DNA of 64,000 nucleotides from Kaiparowitsia sp041742695 (GTDB lineage: Bacteria; Cyanobacteriota; Cyanobacteriia; Elainellales; Elainellaceae), in NCBI GenBank assembly GCA_041742695.1, contig JBGTOF010000332.1, positions 1 through 64,000 on the forward strand, read 5' to 3'. Shown one piece after another: positions 1 to 8,600 of the stretch. The notes below the pieces were generated by a model that saw only the letters and a program-made list of their open reading frames with translations, did not search any database and was not told the origin of the DNA. Within the stretch, counting starts at the first letter, position 1; every line of letters starts with the position of its first letter. The position numbers and the translations under genes are program-made.

Positions 1-65
1 TCGCCAAAAATTTGGAATGCAAACAACAGGGTGATCGCAAGCAGCCAAACGGTTCTCTTAAGCAC
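1..65 (-). CDS. 5' fragment of a probable secreted or membrane protein
   Basis: Reading leftward from position 65, a GTG start opens a frame that runs off the window edge: a short basic start (LKR) followed by a hydrophobic stretch (TVWLLAITLLFAFQIFG), which is typical of a signal peptide or membrane anchor. A good ribosome binding site (AAGGAAGGAGAA) lies just upstream. An in-frame TTG at 71 sits closer to that site and could be the real start. Only about 21 codons are visible, so no family can be named. Confidence 0.5.
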   Translation of the reverse strand, partial: MLKRTVWLLAITLLFAFQIFG

Positions 66-466
66 AGACAAGGTTCTCCTTCCTTAAAGACATCAAAACA
101 GGTCGCTCATTTATATGCAGCTAACAGCAGTGCAACACAGCAATGGAGTTACGAAGCCAAACTCCTCTCATATCAATATCATGCCATCGAATGGCGGCAT
201 TCCCAACGCTGATTTTGGGAGGCACTGCAATCACATAGTAGTTGAGAGTCGCATGACGAAGTACTAAGGAATGATACATTTCTGAGCACGCGTGCCCTGT
301 GAAGTCCCATGTCTATCAGCCCATCTCTAATGTGTTGCGTTCGGTTTGCTCAGCCTTTAGTTAGGCTGTTGTGCTGATTCGCTCAATCCTGTTTAACGTC
401 AGTTGGACTGGGTGCTAGATAGCGTAAAACCTCCTTGGCGATCGCCCTAAGGGCATATCCAAAAGC
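66..466. other. intergenic region without a supported gene
   Basis: About 400 bases between the edge gene and the terminator of the DUF1517 gene. It contains one HIP1-type site near 437 and short open frames with no ribosome binding site or recognisable protein. I see no RNA gene here. Confidence 0.6.
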
Positions 467-501
467 AAGGGGTGGCAGTTTCCTAGAAACTACCACCCCT
501 T
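467..501 (-). terminator. hairpin terminator candidate of the DUF1517 gene
   Basis: A 16-bp inverted repeat (467-482 with 486-501, one mismatch, 3-base loop) lies 60 bases past the stop of the minus-strand gene at 564. On the minus strand the stem is followed by GCTTTTGG, so the U tract is weak. Position and stem strength support a terminator. Confidence 0.65.
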
Positions 502-563
502 GATGTTCATACCAACGTAACGCCTAGTCTGCACAGCAAGCGCAGTCAGCGGAACGAGTCTGA

Positions 564-1511
564 TTAGACTAAGCGCAACTCAGGATAGCCAGTCACCACT
601 TCCTCAGACGTCATGGTTTCTCCTTCTGCCTGGGGCGTCCAGAGCACCTCGAGTGCAAGAAGGCGATCGCCCGACACGGTGCCTAACTGCGACAGAGCTT
701 GGCGCAAATCAGCTTCAGAATTAATCGTAGGCAACTTCAGCTCACCCTGGGTTGCAGCCAGTAGCGTGACTACGATGTACTCACCCGGTTGGGTTTCTGC
801 TAAAGCCGCTGTGCCACCCTCTTCTTCTACAGCGGTGGCTTTCTGAAGTTGGCTATTTACGTTCGATAGCGTTTCGCCGCTAAACTTGCCTCGTTCTGCC
901 AGCGCTAGGCGGTTGAACTGCGTTTCGGCAGCGCTCAAATAGGTTTTGCTAGAATCTGCTCCGCCATAGGCCCAATATTCAGGATGGCGCATGAGAGAGA
1001 GCGAGGTTTCTTGCAGCACTTGAGCCAGACCTGCAGGCGAAGAAGTGTCTGCCTTCTCAGCAATACGATTCAGATCAGCTTGAAGCTCACGAGCATCAGA
1101 CAATAAGCCCACCTGTAACCGCGCAATCGAGACGGATGGGTTGCTCACATCGCCCATCTCGTCAGAATCCGACCCATTTCGGAAGCTTCTGACCACGAAA
1201 TTGGCGATAGAGATGAAAATGAGGATGGTGAACAGACCGCCAAAGCCACCTACCCCGAAGATTGGCATAATAAACGGGAAGCCAAAACCACCACCCGGAT
1301 ACCCATACCCGTATCCGCCACCCCCGGGGGAACGACTCGGGCGATAGGTGCGGGTTGGAGACGGTGCTCGAAATCCACCTCCCCCAATACGGCCACCACC
1401 CCGAGCGGCCAACGCATCGCCTGCACTACCCAACACAAGGGCACCCACGAGGGCAAAGAGCAGGATGGACTTGAACAGGGGCTTGATTAAATTGAATAGT
1501 CTTTTAGACAT
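564..1511 (-). CDS. DUF1517 family membrane protein
   Basis: The protein has 315 residues from the chosen start. It begins with a basic and hydrophobic signal-like segment ending near an ALAA site (about residues 1-36). A glycine, proline and tyrosine-rich low-complexity stretch follows (about 37-75), then a hydrophobic transmembrane segment (about 76-110), then a soluble C-terminal domain of about 200 residues. This architecture is that of the DUF1517 family, conserved in cyanobacteria and plastids; plant relatives affect acclimation to fluctuating light, but the bacterial role is not settled. The open frame extends upstream to 1592, but the ATG at 1511 gives the proper signal-peptide start and has AAGAGA just before it. 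It appears to be a single-gene unit with its own downstream hairpin. Confidence 0.8.
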   Translation of the reverse strand: MSKRLFNLIKPLFKSILLFALVGALVLGSAGDALAARGGGRIGGGGFRAPSPTRTYRPSRSPGGGGYGYGYPGGGFGFPFIMPIFGVGGFGGLFTILIFISIANFVVRSFRNGSDSDEMGDVSNPSVSIARLQVGLLSDARELQADLNRIAEKADTSSPAGLAQVLQETSLSLMRHPEYWAYGGADSSKTYLSAAETQFNRLALAERGKFSGETLSNVNSQLQKATAVEEEGGTAALAETQPGEYIVVTLLAATQGELKLPTINSEADLRQALSQLGTVSGDRLLALEVLWTPQAEGETMTSEEVVTGYPELRLV

Positions 1512-1825
1512 AGTCTCTTGCCCACATGAGCATGGAAGGTTAGCGCTTTTCTGAATTAAGGCTCTTGGCCGTTTGAGCCAGCTTCTAGCCAACCCTGATA
1601 TGGAAATCGAATCAAGGCTTGTAGAGAGCCGCTAAGAAAAGCAAGGAGTCTCCATTGCGCTTAATGAAACGTTACATGAAAACACCTTACTTATACTTTA
1701 CCGTGTTCCCTTAGTCGCTGCGAGCCCACTCGGAGTAGATTCTAGTGGGATCTCCGTACCCCATAGGGCGGTATTAATCCGTCTGCAATGGTTCGCAATT
1801 GATCGATACTAAAAATCGCTAAGAT

Positions 1826-2059
1826 TCAGCATCCGCCGCCCACAATGGTGACAATTTCTAGGCGATCGCCCTCTTGAATCACAGTGTCATCCCAAAACTG
1901 ACGGTGCAAAATCTCCCCGTTATACTCCACAGCCACCAGACGCGGATTCATCCCTAGCGAGATTAGCAAATCCGGCAAGGGGCATTGGCTTGGGCACTGA
2001 TGCGCATCGCCATTTACCTGTAGCGTCACGGGTGTTAAGTGAGGTTGGGGTTGAGTCAT
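1826..2059 (-). CDS. thiS: sulfur carrier protein ThiS
   Basis: A small ubiquitin-fold protein of 77 residues. ThiS carries sulfur as a C-terminal thiocarboxylate for assembly of the thiazole ring of thiamine; ThiF adenylates the terminal Gly-Gly and ThiG uses the sulfur. The conserved features seen are the N-terminal beta strand (VTLQVNGD), the motif LVAVEYNGEIL in the middle, and the end EIVTIVGGG. Oddly the chain ends GGGC, with one cysteine after the glycines, whereas classical ThiS ends exactly in GG. The frame extends to 2113, but the ATG at 2059 gives the usual family length. The gene lies 93 bases downstream of the aldo/keto reductase on the same strand; no other thi gene is nearby. 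Confidence 0.8.
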   Translation of the reverse strand: MTQPQPHLTPVTLQVNGDAHQCPSQCPLPDLLISLGMNPRLVAVEYNGEILHRQFWDDTVIQEGDRLEIVTIVGGGC

Positions 2060-2152
2060 GTCGCAATTATCGCAGTCGTCGTTTTCACAACACAAGATCA
2101 CACCGCATTTCAACTATATATTTCAAGATTTCAGTATGGGATTCTGCTGTAG

Positions 2153-3109
2153 CTAGTCTGCAAAGGCTTGGCCAATGCGGCTGACTTCATCCTCGGTCAG
2201 GCTCCAGCCTAAGGCGCCAGCGTTTTGCTCAGCTTGGCTCGGCGATTTAGCACCTGGAATAGGAATGACGCTGCCTTGTGCAATGAGCCAGTTCAGCGCC
2301 ACTTGGGCAGGCGTCTTGCTGTGGGCGTGGCCCACGTCCGTCAGCACCTGCACTTGAGGCATTAGTTTTGCGAGCCCGTCTTTGCTAAAGCTAGGGCTCA
2401 GCTGGCGCGCCCCTTGGGGCTTTTGGTAGGTGTCTGGCGTGTATTTGCCTGTCAGCAACCCTTGCGCTAGAGGACTGTAAGCCAGAATGGTAACGCCTAA
2501 ATTTTTAGCCGTTTGCAACACGCTATTCTGCTCAATCTTGCGCTCTAGCAATGAATACTGCACTTGGTTAACGGCCAACGGCACACCGTGCTTGGCTAGC
2601 AGCTCATGAGCTCGCAGCATTTGCTCTGCAGAATAGTTGCTCACCCCTACGGTCTGGATGCGCCCCTGCTTCACCTCATCGGCAAGAGCCTCCATTAAGG
2701 TGTCTTGACCCATAAAAAAGTCGAAGGGCGAATGCACCTGATACAGCGCGACAGAGGGCACTTGCAGTCGCTTGAGGCTGGCGGTTAGCGCATTGGCGAT
2801 CGCGCTCTTACCAAATCGCCAGGGCAATGGAAAGTACTTGGTGGCAATGGCGATCGCCCCCGGTTGCTCTTTCATAAATTGGCCCAGCAGTCGCTCTGAC
2901 TCGCCAAAGCCATAGATCTCTGCCGTATCAAAAAATGGAACCCCGGCCTGCACGGCTGCTTGAAATGCCGCCCGCAGAGTTTCGGCATCATAGTCTTGGC
3001 CATAGCCCCAATAAAGACTATCGCCCCATGCCCAAGTTCCGATTCCTAAAGCAGGAACTGTGGTTTGGGTGGGGCCGAGTGTGAGGGATTGGGGTGTAAC
3101 AGAATGCAT
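2153..3109 (-). CDS. aldo/keto reductase
   Basis: A 318-residue NADPH-dependent oxidoreductase of the aldo/keto reductase superfamily, a cytosolic TIM-barrel enzyme reducing aldehydes and ketones to alcohols. The catalytic tetrad is visible: Asp61 and Tyr66 in FFDTAEIYG, Lys91 in IATKYF, and His126 in LYQVHSP. The cofactor-binding end of the barrel is seen as VIPIPGAKSPSQAEQN near the C-terminus. Length and motifs match the plant- and cyanobacteria-type members (AKR13-like) with a full set of active-site residues. The physiological substrate cannot be told from sequence. It starts with ATG at 3109 and precedes thiS on the same strand, though the 93-base gap leaves co-transcription uncertain. 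Confidence 0.85.
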   Translation of the reverse strand: MHSVTPQSLTLGPTQTTVPALGIGTWAWGDSLYWGYGQDYDAETLRAAFQAAVQAGVPFFDTAEIYGFGESERLLGQFMKEQPGAIAIATKYFPLPWRFGKSAIANALTASLKRLQVPSVALYQVHSPFDFFMGQDTLMEALADEVKQGRIQTVGVSNYSAEQMLRAHELLAKHGVPLAVNQVQYSLLERKIEQNSVLQTAKNLGVTILAYSPLAQGLLTGKYTPDTYQKPQGARQLSPSFSKDGLAKLMPQVQVLTDVGHAHSKTPAQVALNWLIAQGSVIPIPGAKSPSQAEQNAGALGWSLTEDEVSRIGQAFAD

Positions 3110-3336
3110 GGCGATTGTTGCCTTAAAAGACGGTTTAGATACTCTGAATACGGAGGGATTTGCAAGACCAGTGGAGAGCAGCTCAACAAATCTTCATGAG
3201 CCATTGTAGCGAGCACCATGGTCGTTGCCGTCTATCCTAGTCCATAGGTTTTGGGTCAGTTTCAGCGTTGCGCGACTATTTCTAGCGCGATGGCTTCTCC
3301 CGATTGCGTCTGGCTGGGGAATCACTGAAACAACGT

Positions 3337-3373
3337 TAAACCGTGCCGCTCGCGTCGCGAACGGCACGGTTTA
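3337..3373 (-). terminator. hairpin terminator candidate after the YccF gene
   Basis: A 12-bp perfect stem (3337-3348 with 3362-3373; TTAAACCGTGCC and its complement) lies 47 bases past the stop of the minus-strand YccF gene. On the minus strand it is followed by ACGTTGTTTC, so the U tract is modest. Confidence 0.6.
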
Positions 3374-3419
3374 GGCATTTGCCGAACTGGCGTAAGCTCA
3401 TCAGCTTGAGACGTTGGGC

Positions 3420-3791
3420 TTAGCGCAAGTCGCGCCCAAAGGGCAGCAGGCTCATCACCAGCAGCTTCATATGCTGTTGCGCAAACGGAATGCCGACGAT
3501 GGTGATCGCCAAAATTGCAGCGTGAATCAGATGGGCGATCGCAATTTCCCAGCCAAATAATACAATCCAAATAACGTTGAAAATCACCGTGAGGGTGTTG
3601 TCGTCCGCTCCCGGCTTCACCACAACCCGTTTGCCAAAGGGCGTAAACATTGAAAAACCTAGCTTGATGGCCTGGATGCCAAAGGGGATGCCCACAATGG
3701 TGAGGCAAAGGCCCAGCCCGCCCACGATGTGCCCAACTCCGGTGATAAAGCCACCAAAGATCAGCCAGATAATGTTACCCACTAAGTTCAT
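3420..3791 (-). CDS. YccF domain inner-membrane protein
   Basis: A 123-residue membrane protein made of two similar halves. Each half has a hydrophobic helix pair followed by a GIPF motif (VGIPFGIQAIKL around residue 33 and VGIPFAQQHMKL around residue 98), which is the hallmark of the YccF (DUF307) family. Four transmembrane segments are predicted by eye. The family is widespread in bacteria; its function is unknown. The gene starts with ATG at 3791 and has its own downstream hairpin. The longer frame from 3708 in another phase is a shadow. Confidence 0.85.
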   Translation of the reverse strand: MNLVGNIIWLIFGGFITGVGHIVGGLGLCLTIVGIPFGIQAIKLGFSMFTPFGKRVVVKPGADDNTLTVIFNVIWIVLFGWEIAIAHLIHAAILAITIVGIPFAQQHMKLLVMSLLPFGRDLR

Positions 3792-4039
3792 AATCGTTCC
3801 TGAAATCCTGAAATATTAAAGTCATCATTGTCTCGCGGGAGGACGCTGCTGGCATCTGTATCTGGGTCTAGGCTCCTCAACCCTGTTAGGCGGGTCGTGG
3901 TCATGGATGTCCCCACCTCTGTTTGGACGGGCGGGTCATGCTGTGCTTAACAGCGTGCCCGGTATAGATGCGCCTTAACCTGCGTCCTAAAGTATAGAGA
4001 TAGCCGATATGCTGAACTATAGGCCTTTCTACTAGCACT

Positions 4040-5482
4040 ATGGCGACCCGCGATATTCCAGATCTGACGACTGCATCTCGGGCAGACAAGATGCCCAGCC
4101 TTCCACTGCTGACCATGCTGCGGTTGGGGTTGTTTCAAATGTCTTTGGGGATCATGTCGATCCTAACGCTAGGCGTGTTGAACCGTGTGCTCATTGACGG
4201 ATTAGCAGTGCCCGCAATTGTGGCGGCTGGGGCGATCGCCATGCATCAGTTTGTGGCCCCAGCGCGAGTCTGGTTTGGGCAGTTATCAGACACTAAAATG
4301 CTGTTTGGGCTGCATCGCACCGGCTATGTGTGGATTGGGGCTGTACTGTTTACGCTGGTGTCATTTTTGGCGGTGCAGGCGACGTGGGGGCTGGGCGGTA
4401 GTTTGGCAGCGCTGGGGGAATGGCGCTGGACCTTGCCTGTGGCTGGCTGGACGGGGCTGCTGGGGCTGCTATTTGCCATGTATGGTGTGGCATTAAGTTC
4501 CAGTTCTACTCCGTTTGCGGCGCTGCTGGTGGATGTGTCGGACGAAGACGATCGATCTAAGCTGGTGGGCACTGTGTGGTCCATGCTGATGGTCGGCATC
4601 GTGATTGGGGCGATCGTCAGCGGCGGATTGCTGCGCCAGCTCGATGCCAACGCGTCGATGGATATGCTGCGGCCCCAAATCAATCGCCTGTTTACGGTTG
4701 TACCGATTGCGGTTGTGCTGCTGGCGCTGATTGGGACTGTGGGGATTGAGCGCCAGTTTTCCCGCTTTGCAGTGCGCTCTACGATCCCTGAGCGAGAGGA
4801 TCAAATCACGCTAGGGCGAGCGCTGCGAGTGCTGACTGCGAGCCGTCAAACTGGGCTGTTTTTTAGCTTTTTGCTGGTGATGACGATCAGCCTGTTTATG
4901 CAAGAGCCAGTGCTAGAACCCTATGGGGGCCAAGTGTTTGGCATGAGCTATGCAGAGACGACTATGCTCAATGCCTTTTGGGGAACCGGTACGCTAATCG
5001 GACTGAGCTTGACGGGTTTTTTGGTGGTGCCTCGCTTAGGCAAGCAGCGCACGGCGCGGCTGGGCTGCTTTTTGGTCTCGGGCAGCTTCGTAGTGGTGAT
5101 TTTGGCAGGGTTCACAGCCGACCCTACGTTGCTGAAGAGTGCTATTTTCCTGTTTGGGCTGGCCTCTGGGGTTACGACGACTGGGGCTATCAGCATGATG
5201 CTGGATTTGACAGCGGCAGAAACAGCAGGGACGTTTATTGGAGCATGGGGGCTATCGCAGGCGCTAGCCCGAGCGATCGCCGTGGTGATGGGGGGCGGTG
5301 TGCTCAGCCTAGGTCGGCTGCTGTTTCCTGCAAATGTGACACTGGCCTACAGCGTGGTGTTTGCTTTGCAAGCCCTAGGGATGTTGTTGGCAGTGTGGTT
5401 TCTAGGCCGAGTGAATATTCAGGAATTTCGCGATAACTCACGGCAGGCGATCGCCGCCATTCTCGAAAGCGAACTGGACTAG
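4040..5482 (+). CDS. PucC/BCH family MFS transporter
   Basis: A 480-residue polytopic protein with about 12 hydrophobic segments, typical of the major facilitator superfamily. The block AIAMHQFVAPARVWFGQLSD (about residues 66-85), with its following HRTGYVWIG, is characteristic of the PucC/BCH branch, whose members act in bacteriochlorophyll or chlorophyll delivery and light-harvesting complex assembly in phototrophs. In cyanobacteria related genes are often near chlorophyll-binding Isi/Pcb or Hli proteins; none is present here, so the pigment-related role is inferred from family only. It stands alone between two minus-strand genes, with its stop 134 bases from the tamB stop. Confidence 0.8.
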   Translation: MATRDIPDLTTASRADKMPSLPLLTMLRLGLFQMSLGIMSILTLGVLNRVLIDGLAVPAIVAAGAIAMHQFVAPARVWFGQLSDTKMLFGLHRTGYVWIGAVLFTLVSFLAVQATWGLGGSLAALGEWRWTLPVAGWTGLLGLLFAMYGVALSSSSTPFAALLVDVSDEDDRSKLVGTVWSMLMVGIVIGAIVSGGLLRQLDANASMDMLRPQINRLFTVVPIAVVLLALIGTVGIERQFSRFAVRSTIPEREDQITLGRALRVLTASRQTGLFFSFLLVMTISLFMQEPVLEPYGGQVFGMSYAETTMLNAFWGTGTLIGLSLTGFLVVPRLGKQRTARLGCFLVSGSFVVVILAGFTADPTLLKSAIFLFGLASGVTTTGAISMMLDLTAAETAGTFIGAWGLSQALARAIAVVMGGGVLSLGRLLFPANVTLAYSVVFALQALGMLLAVWFLGRVNIQEFRDNSRQAIAAILESELD

Positions 5483-5615
5483 TACTCACTAATGTTCTGC
5501 GACGCAAATAGGGCAACCCCACTGCCGGCTTTAGGTGCCAGGTTTCAGTGTCAGGTCGGCTCATGAATGCCAGATTGTACGAATGCTAGGCAGCTACAGC
5601 CAGAGCAGGTCTCCA

Positions 5616-8600
5616 CTAGAACCGCCGCTCAAACTGCAGCACGCCCCCTGTACCGCCTGCGGTGTCATAAAAGCCCCGCAGCAAAAAATCATCGTTGATG
5701 CGGTAGCGTAAGTTGAACTGGGCGGGCACATCAGCGGTCAATACCACCAAGGTTGAAGCCGAGATTGTGCTTGTGATGTCCACGCCGAGTTCTGATGCTA
5801 ACTCCAGGCTAGAATTCGCCCCCCCCTCAGACACAACCGTTGGAAATAGGCGGAAATCGGTTAGCCCTACCGCATTGCTCACAAAGTTTTGCACGCGGGT
5901 CAGCACTGCAGAGCCTGCTAGGTTGGCGATCGCCAGCGTGCCGCTGCCCTGACCCAGCGTATCCACAAACCCCCCGCCCAACAGCACCACAATTTCGTTT
6001 TCGCTTCGGTTGGGGCTGCTGGTTAGCTCCAAATTGTCGAAGATGCGGCTGGCAGGCCCCATTACCGATGCCCGCACCCGCACCGTGCCGACCTGCCCAA
6101 TATCGGTAATCGGGGTTTCGGCAATCTCGGCCGCCGCAAACGCAGCGGTGCTAGTGCCGGGGATACGACTCACCTCTTGAGCGATCGTTTGCAGTTCCAC
6201 ATTGAGGAACGGATCGAGACCCCGATTGGGGCTAAATTCGGCGCTGTTTTGCGCCCCGCGCACTAGACTGAACTGGGATGTAAACAGGTTGACCTGCCCC
6301 GCGACCAATCGAATTTCGCCGCTAGGGCGCAGATCATCAAGGGTACCGCCGATGAGCAGATTGCCTTGGGCAACAAAATTGAGAATGGGGTCGAGAGTAA
6401 TTCGCAGGCGATCGCCCAGGGTAATCCGCAGATTCTCAAACCGAGGCGGGCTGGTAATTGCTTCGGGGTTAATCTCAGGCGGCTCAGGATTCACTGGCTG
6501 CGCCCCGCTGGGTAGCTCTACCTGTCCCCGGCTCAACACCATATCACCACTCACCACAGGAGCCAGCGCAGTACCCGTGATCATCAAGTTGCCATCTACT
6601 TGGCCTTGATACAGTCCCTTAAAATTCAGCACGAGCTGGTTTAAATCCACCGTTAAGGGGTTTTCTGGCCCATTCCCAATCTGCACAAACTCATCGGGGT
6701 TAGAAATCGGCAACACGCCACTGGCAACAACCTGTCCCTGGCGAAATCGCCCTTCTAACCGTTCCACATCCACCAGACTGCGGTTAAACTGCACCGTGCC
6801 CGAGACCCCCGTCAACGGTTCTGGCAGCGACACCGCCGCAATGCTGGCATCCTCAAAGCGGGCACTGCCTACCACGATGGGCTGCGCCAGCGTCCCCGTG
6901 ACTGCTACATCAATTTCGCCATTGCCGCCTAGCCAAGCGACCTGGTCATTGAATAAATTCACGAGTGCTAGAGCGTCATCTCGAATGCGGGCGTTGAGCA
7001 CAATGTCGTTACTCTCAGGCTCTACCGTCATAAACGGGAAACTGTAAGGAATGCTGCCACTCACCCGCAGGGGATCTTCCTCCGCTAGCTGCATTTGCCC
7101 TAAAAACCGCAGCCGAGCGTCATCATAGTTAAAGCGAGTATTGACGTCGCGAATCGGAGTTTGATTCAAACGAGCGTTGACAATCATCAACTCACCCAGC
7201 GCTTGAGGATTGTCGATACTGCCTTCTAGCACGGCGTTTGCGTTCAAGGATCCTGTTGCATCCACCGGTAGTTGGAAAAAATCCCGAATGGCTTCTACGG
7301 GGATGTTTGCAGCCTCGAGCTGCCCCGACTGCTGATCGCCTCCTACGCGTCCTGAAAAGGTCAGAAATGACTCCTCGGTTCGCAACTGGAGGGGCAGCAG
7401 TTCTACGATTCCATCCGCGAGGGAGCCATCGGCAATCACCTGATCAACTTGGTATTCGGCCCAAGTCCAGTCTTGTCCCCGCAGGCTAAAATCTGCCGCC
7501 ACACCGGCCTGCTGAGAGCCTGAAAAATTAAGCTGCCCCGTAAACCGACCGCGCAAATCCCCCAATTCAGGAAGGGCAATTTGCTGCTCTTGGGCCTCTT
7601 CTTGGAGCTGTCGCAGGGCCGTAATTTCGGCATAGCGCCGCAGCTGATCGATCAGTGGCGCATTGGGATCGCCCACGGGCTGGGGCTCTACGGTACTTGC
7701 CAAGACAAAGGGCAACCCTTGCAGTCCCCGACCCACGTCGTCGATCCTGAACCACTGCAGCGCGGTCAGCAGATCGTTGACTTCGCCCTGATCGGCAATA
7801 ATTTGCCCCTGATAGGTGGGGTTGGTGTTTAGGTTTGTGATGGCGGCTGCAATCAGATAGCGGCTGTTATCGAAACGCAGTTCGGTATTGGTGAGGCTGA
7901 GTTCATCGCCACTGTAGCGAAATTGAGTTCGCAACCCCGAGGCCACAATATGACCTACCCCGGGGCGGACAATGGTGAGATCGCCTGCAGCATCTAGGGT
8001 TGCCAAGTTGATGTCTAGGTTACCTGTGGCTTGCCCGGTGATGTTGCCAAGTCCTACTTCTGGTGGTGGAATCAGGTTGAGGGCGGCAATGGGGAAGTTG
8101 GTGAGCTGTGCCGTCAGGCGATCGCCCTCGGTGGTGCCCTGGGCCACCGCATCTCCCTGCTGCACAAAAAAGAACTCGGGGCGGTTCTGGGCATTGAGGC
8201 GCGTGGCGATGCGATCGCCCTGCCCGCGTAAATCTATATCTAATCCTTGGTTGCCTACATATTGGATTGGGCCAGACAGTGGTTCAAACCGCTGCCGATT
8301 CACAATCAGGTTGGTCAATTGCAACGTGCCTGTTGCATTGGGCACGGCGGGTGTGCCGCTCACATTGCCCCGAAAGCCTACCAACCCCACCACCTGCAGG
8401 TTCGGCGGCAGGTCGATGGGTAGGCTTGCTAGCTCTACATCCTGAAGATCCACATCTAGGTTATAGCTGGGGAACCGCGGGGCGCTGGGGCCATCCAACT
8501 GAGCCAGCACAAAGCCGCTGGCAGACACACCCGGGCCAGTGGCTTGATTAATCTGCAGGCGATCGCCCAGCCACTGCACCGATGCTGTCAGCGGGCGCTC

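Noticed and set aside
12..212. Open frame of 66 codons on the plus strand
   Set aside because: No ribosome binding site and no protein-like composition; it overlaps the start of a better-supported minus-strand gene.
7972..8445. Long plus-strand frames inside tamB
   Set aside because: They are shadows of the GC-rich minus-strand coding frame, without start signals or domain content.
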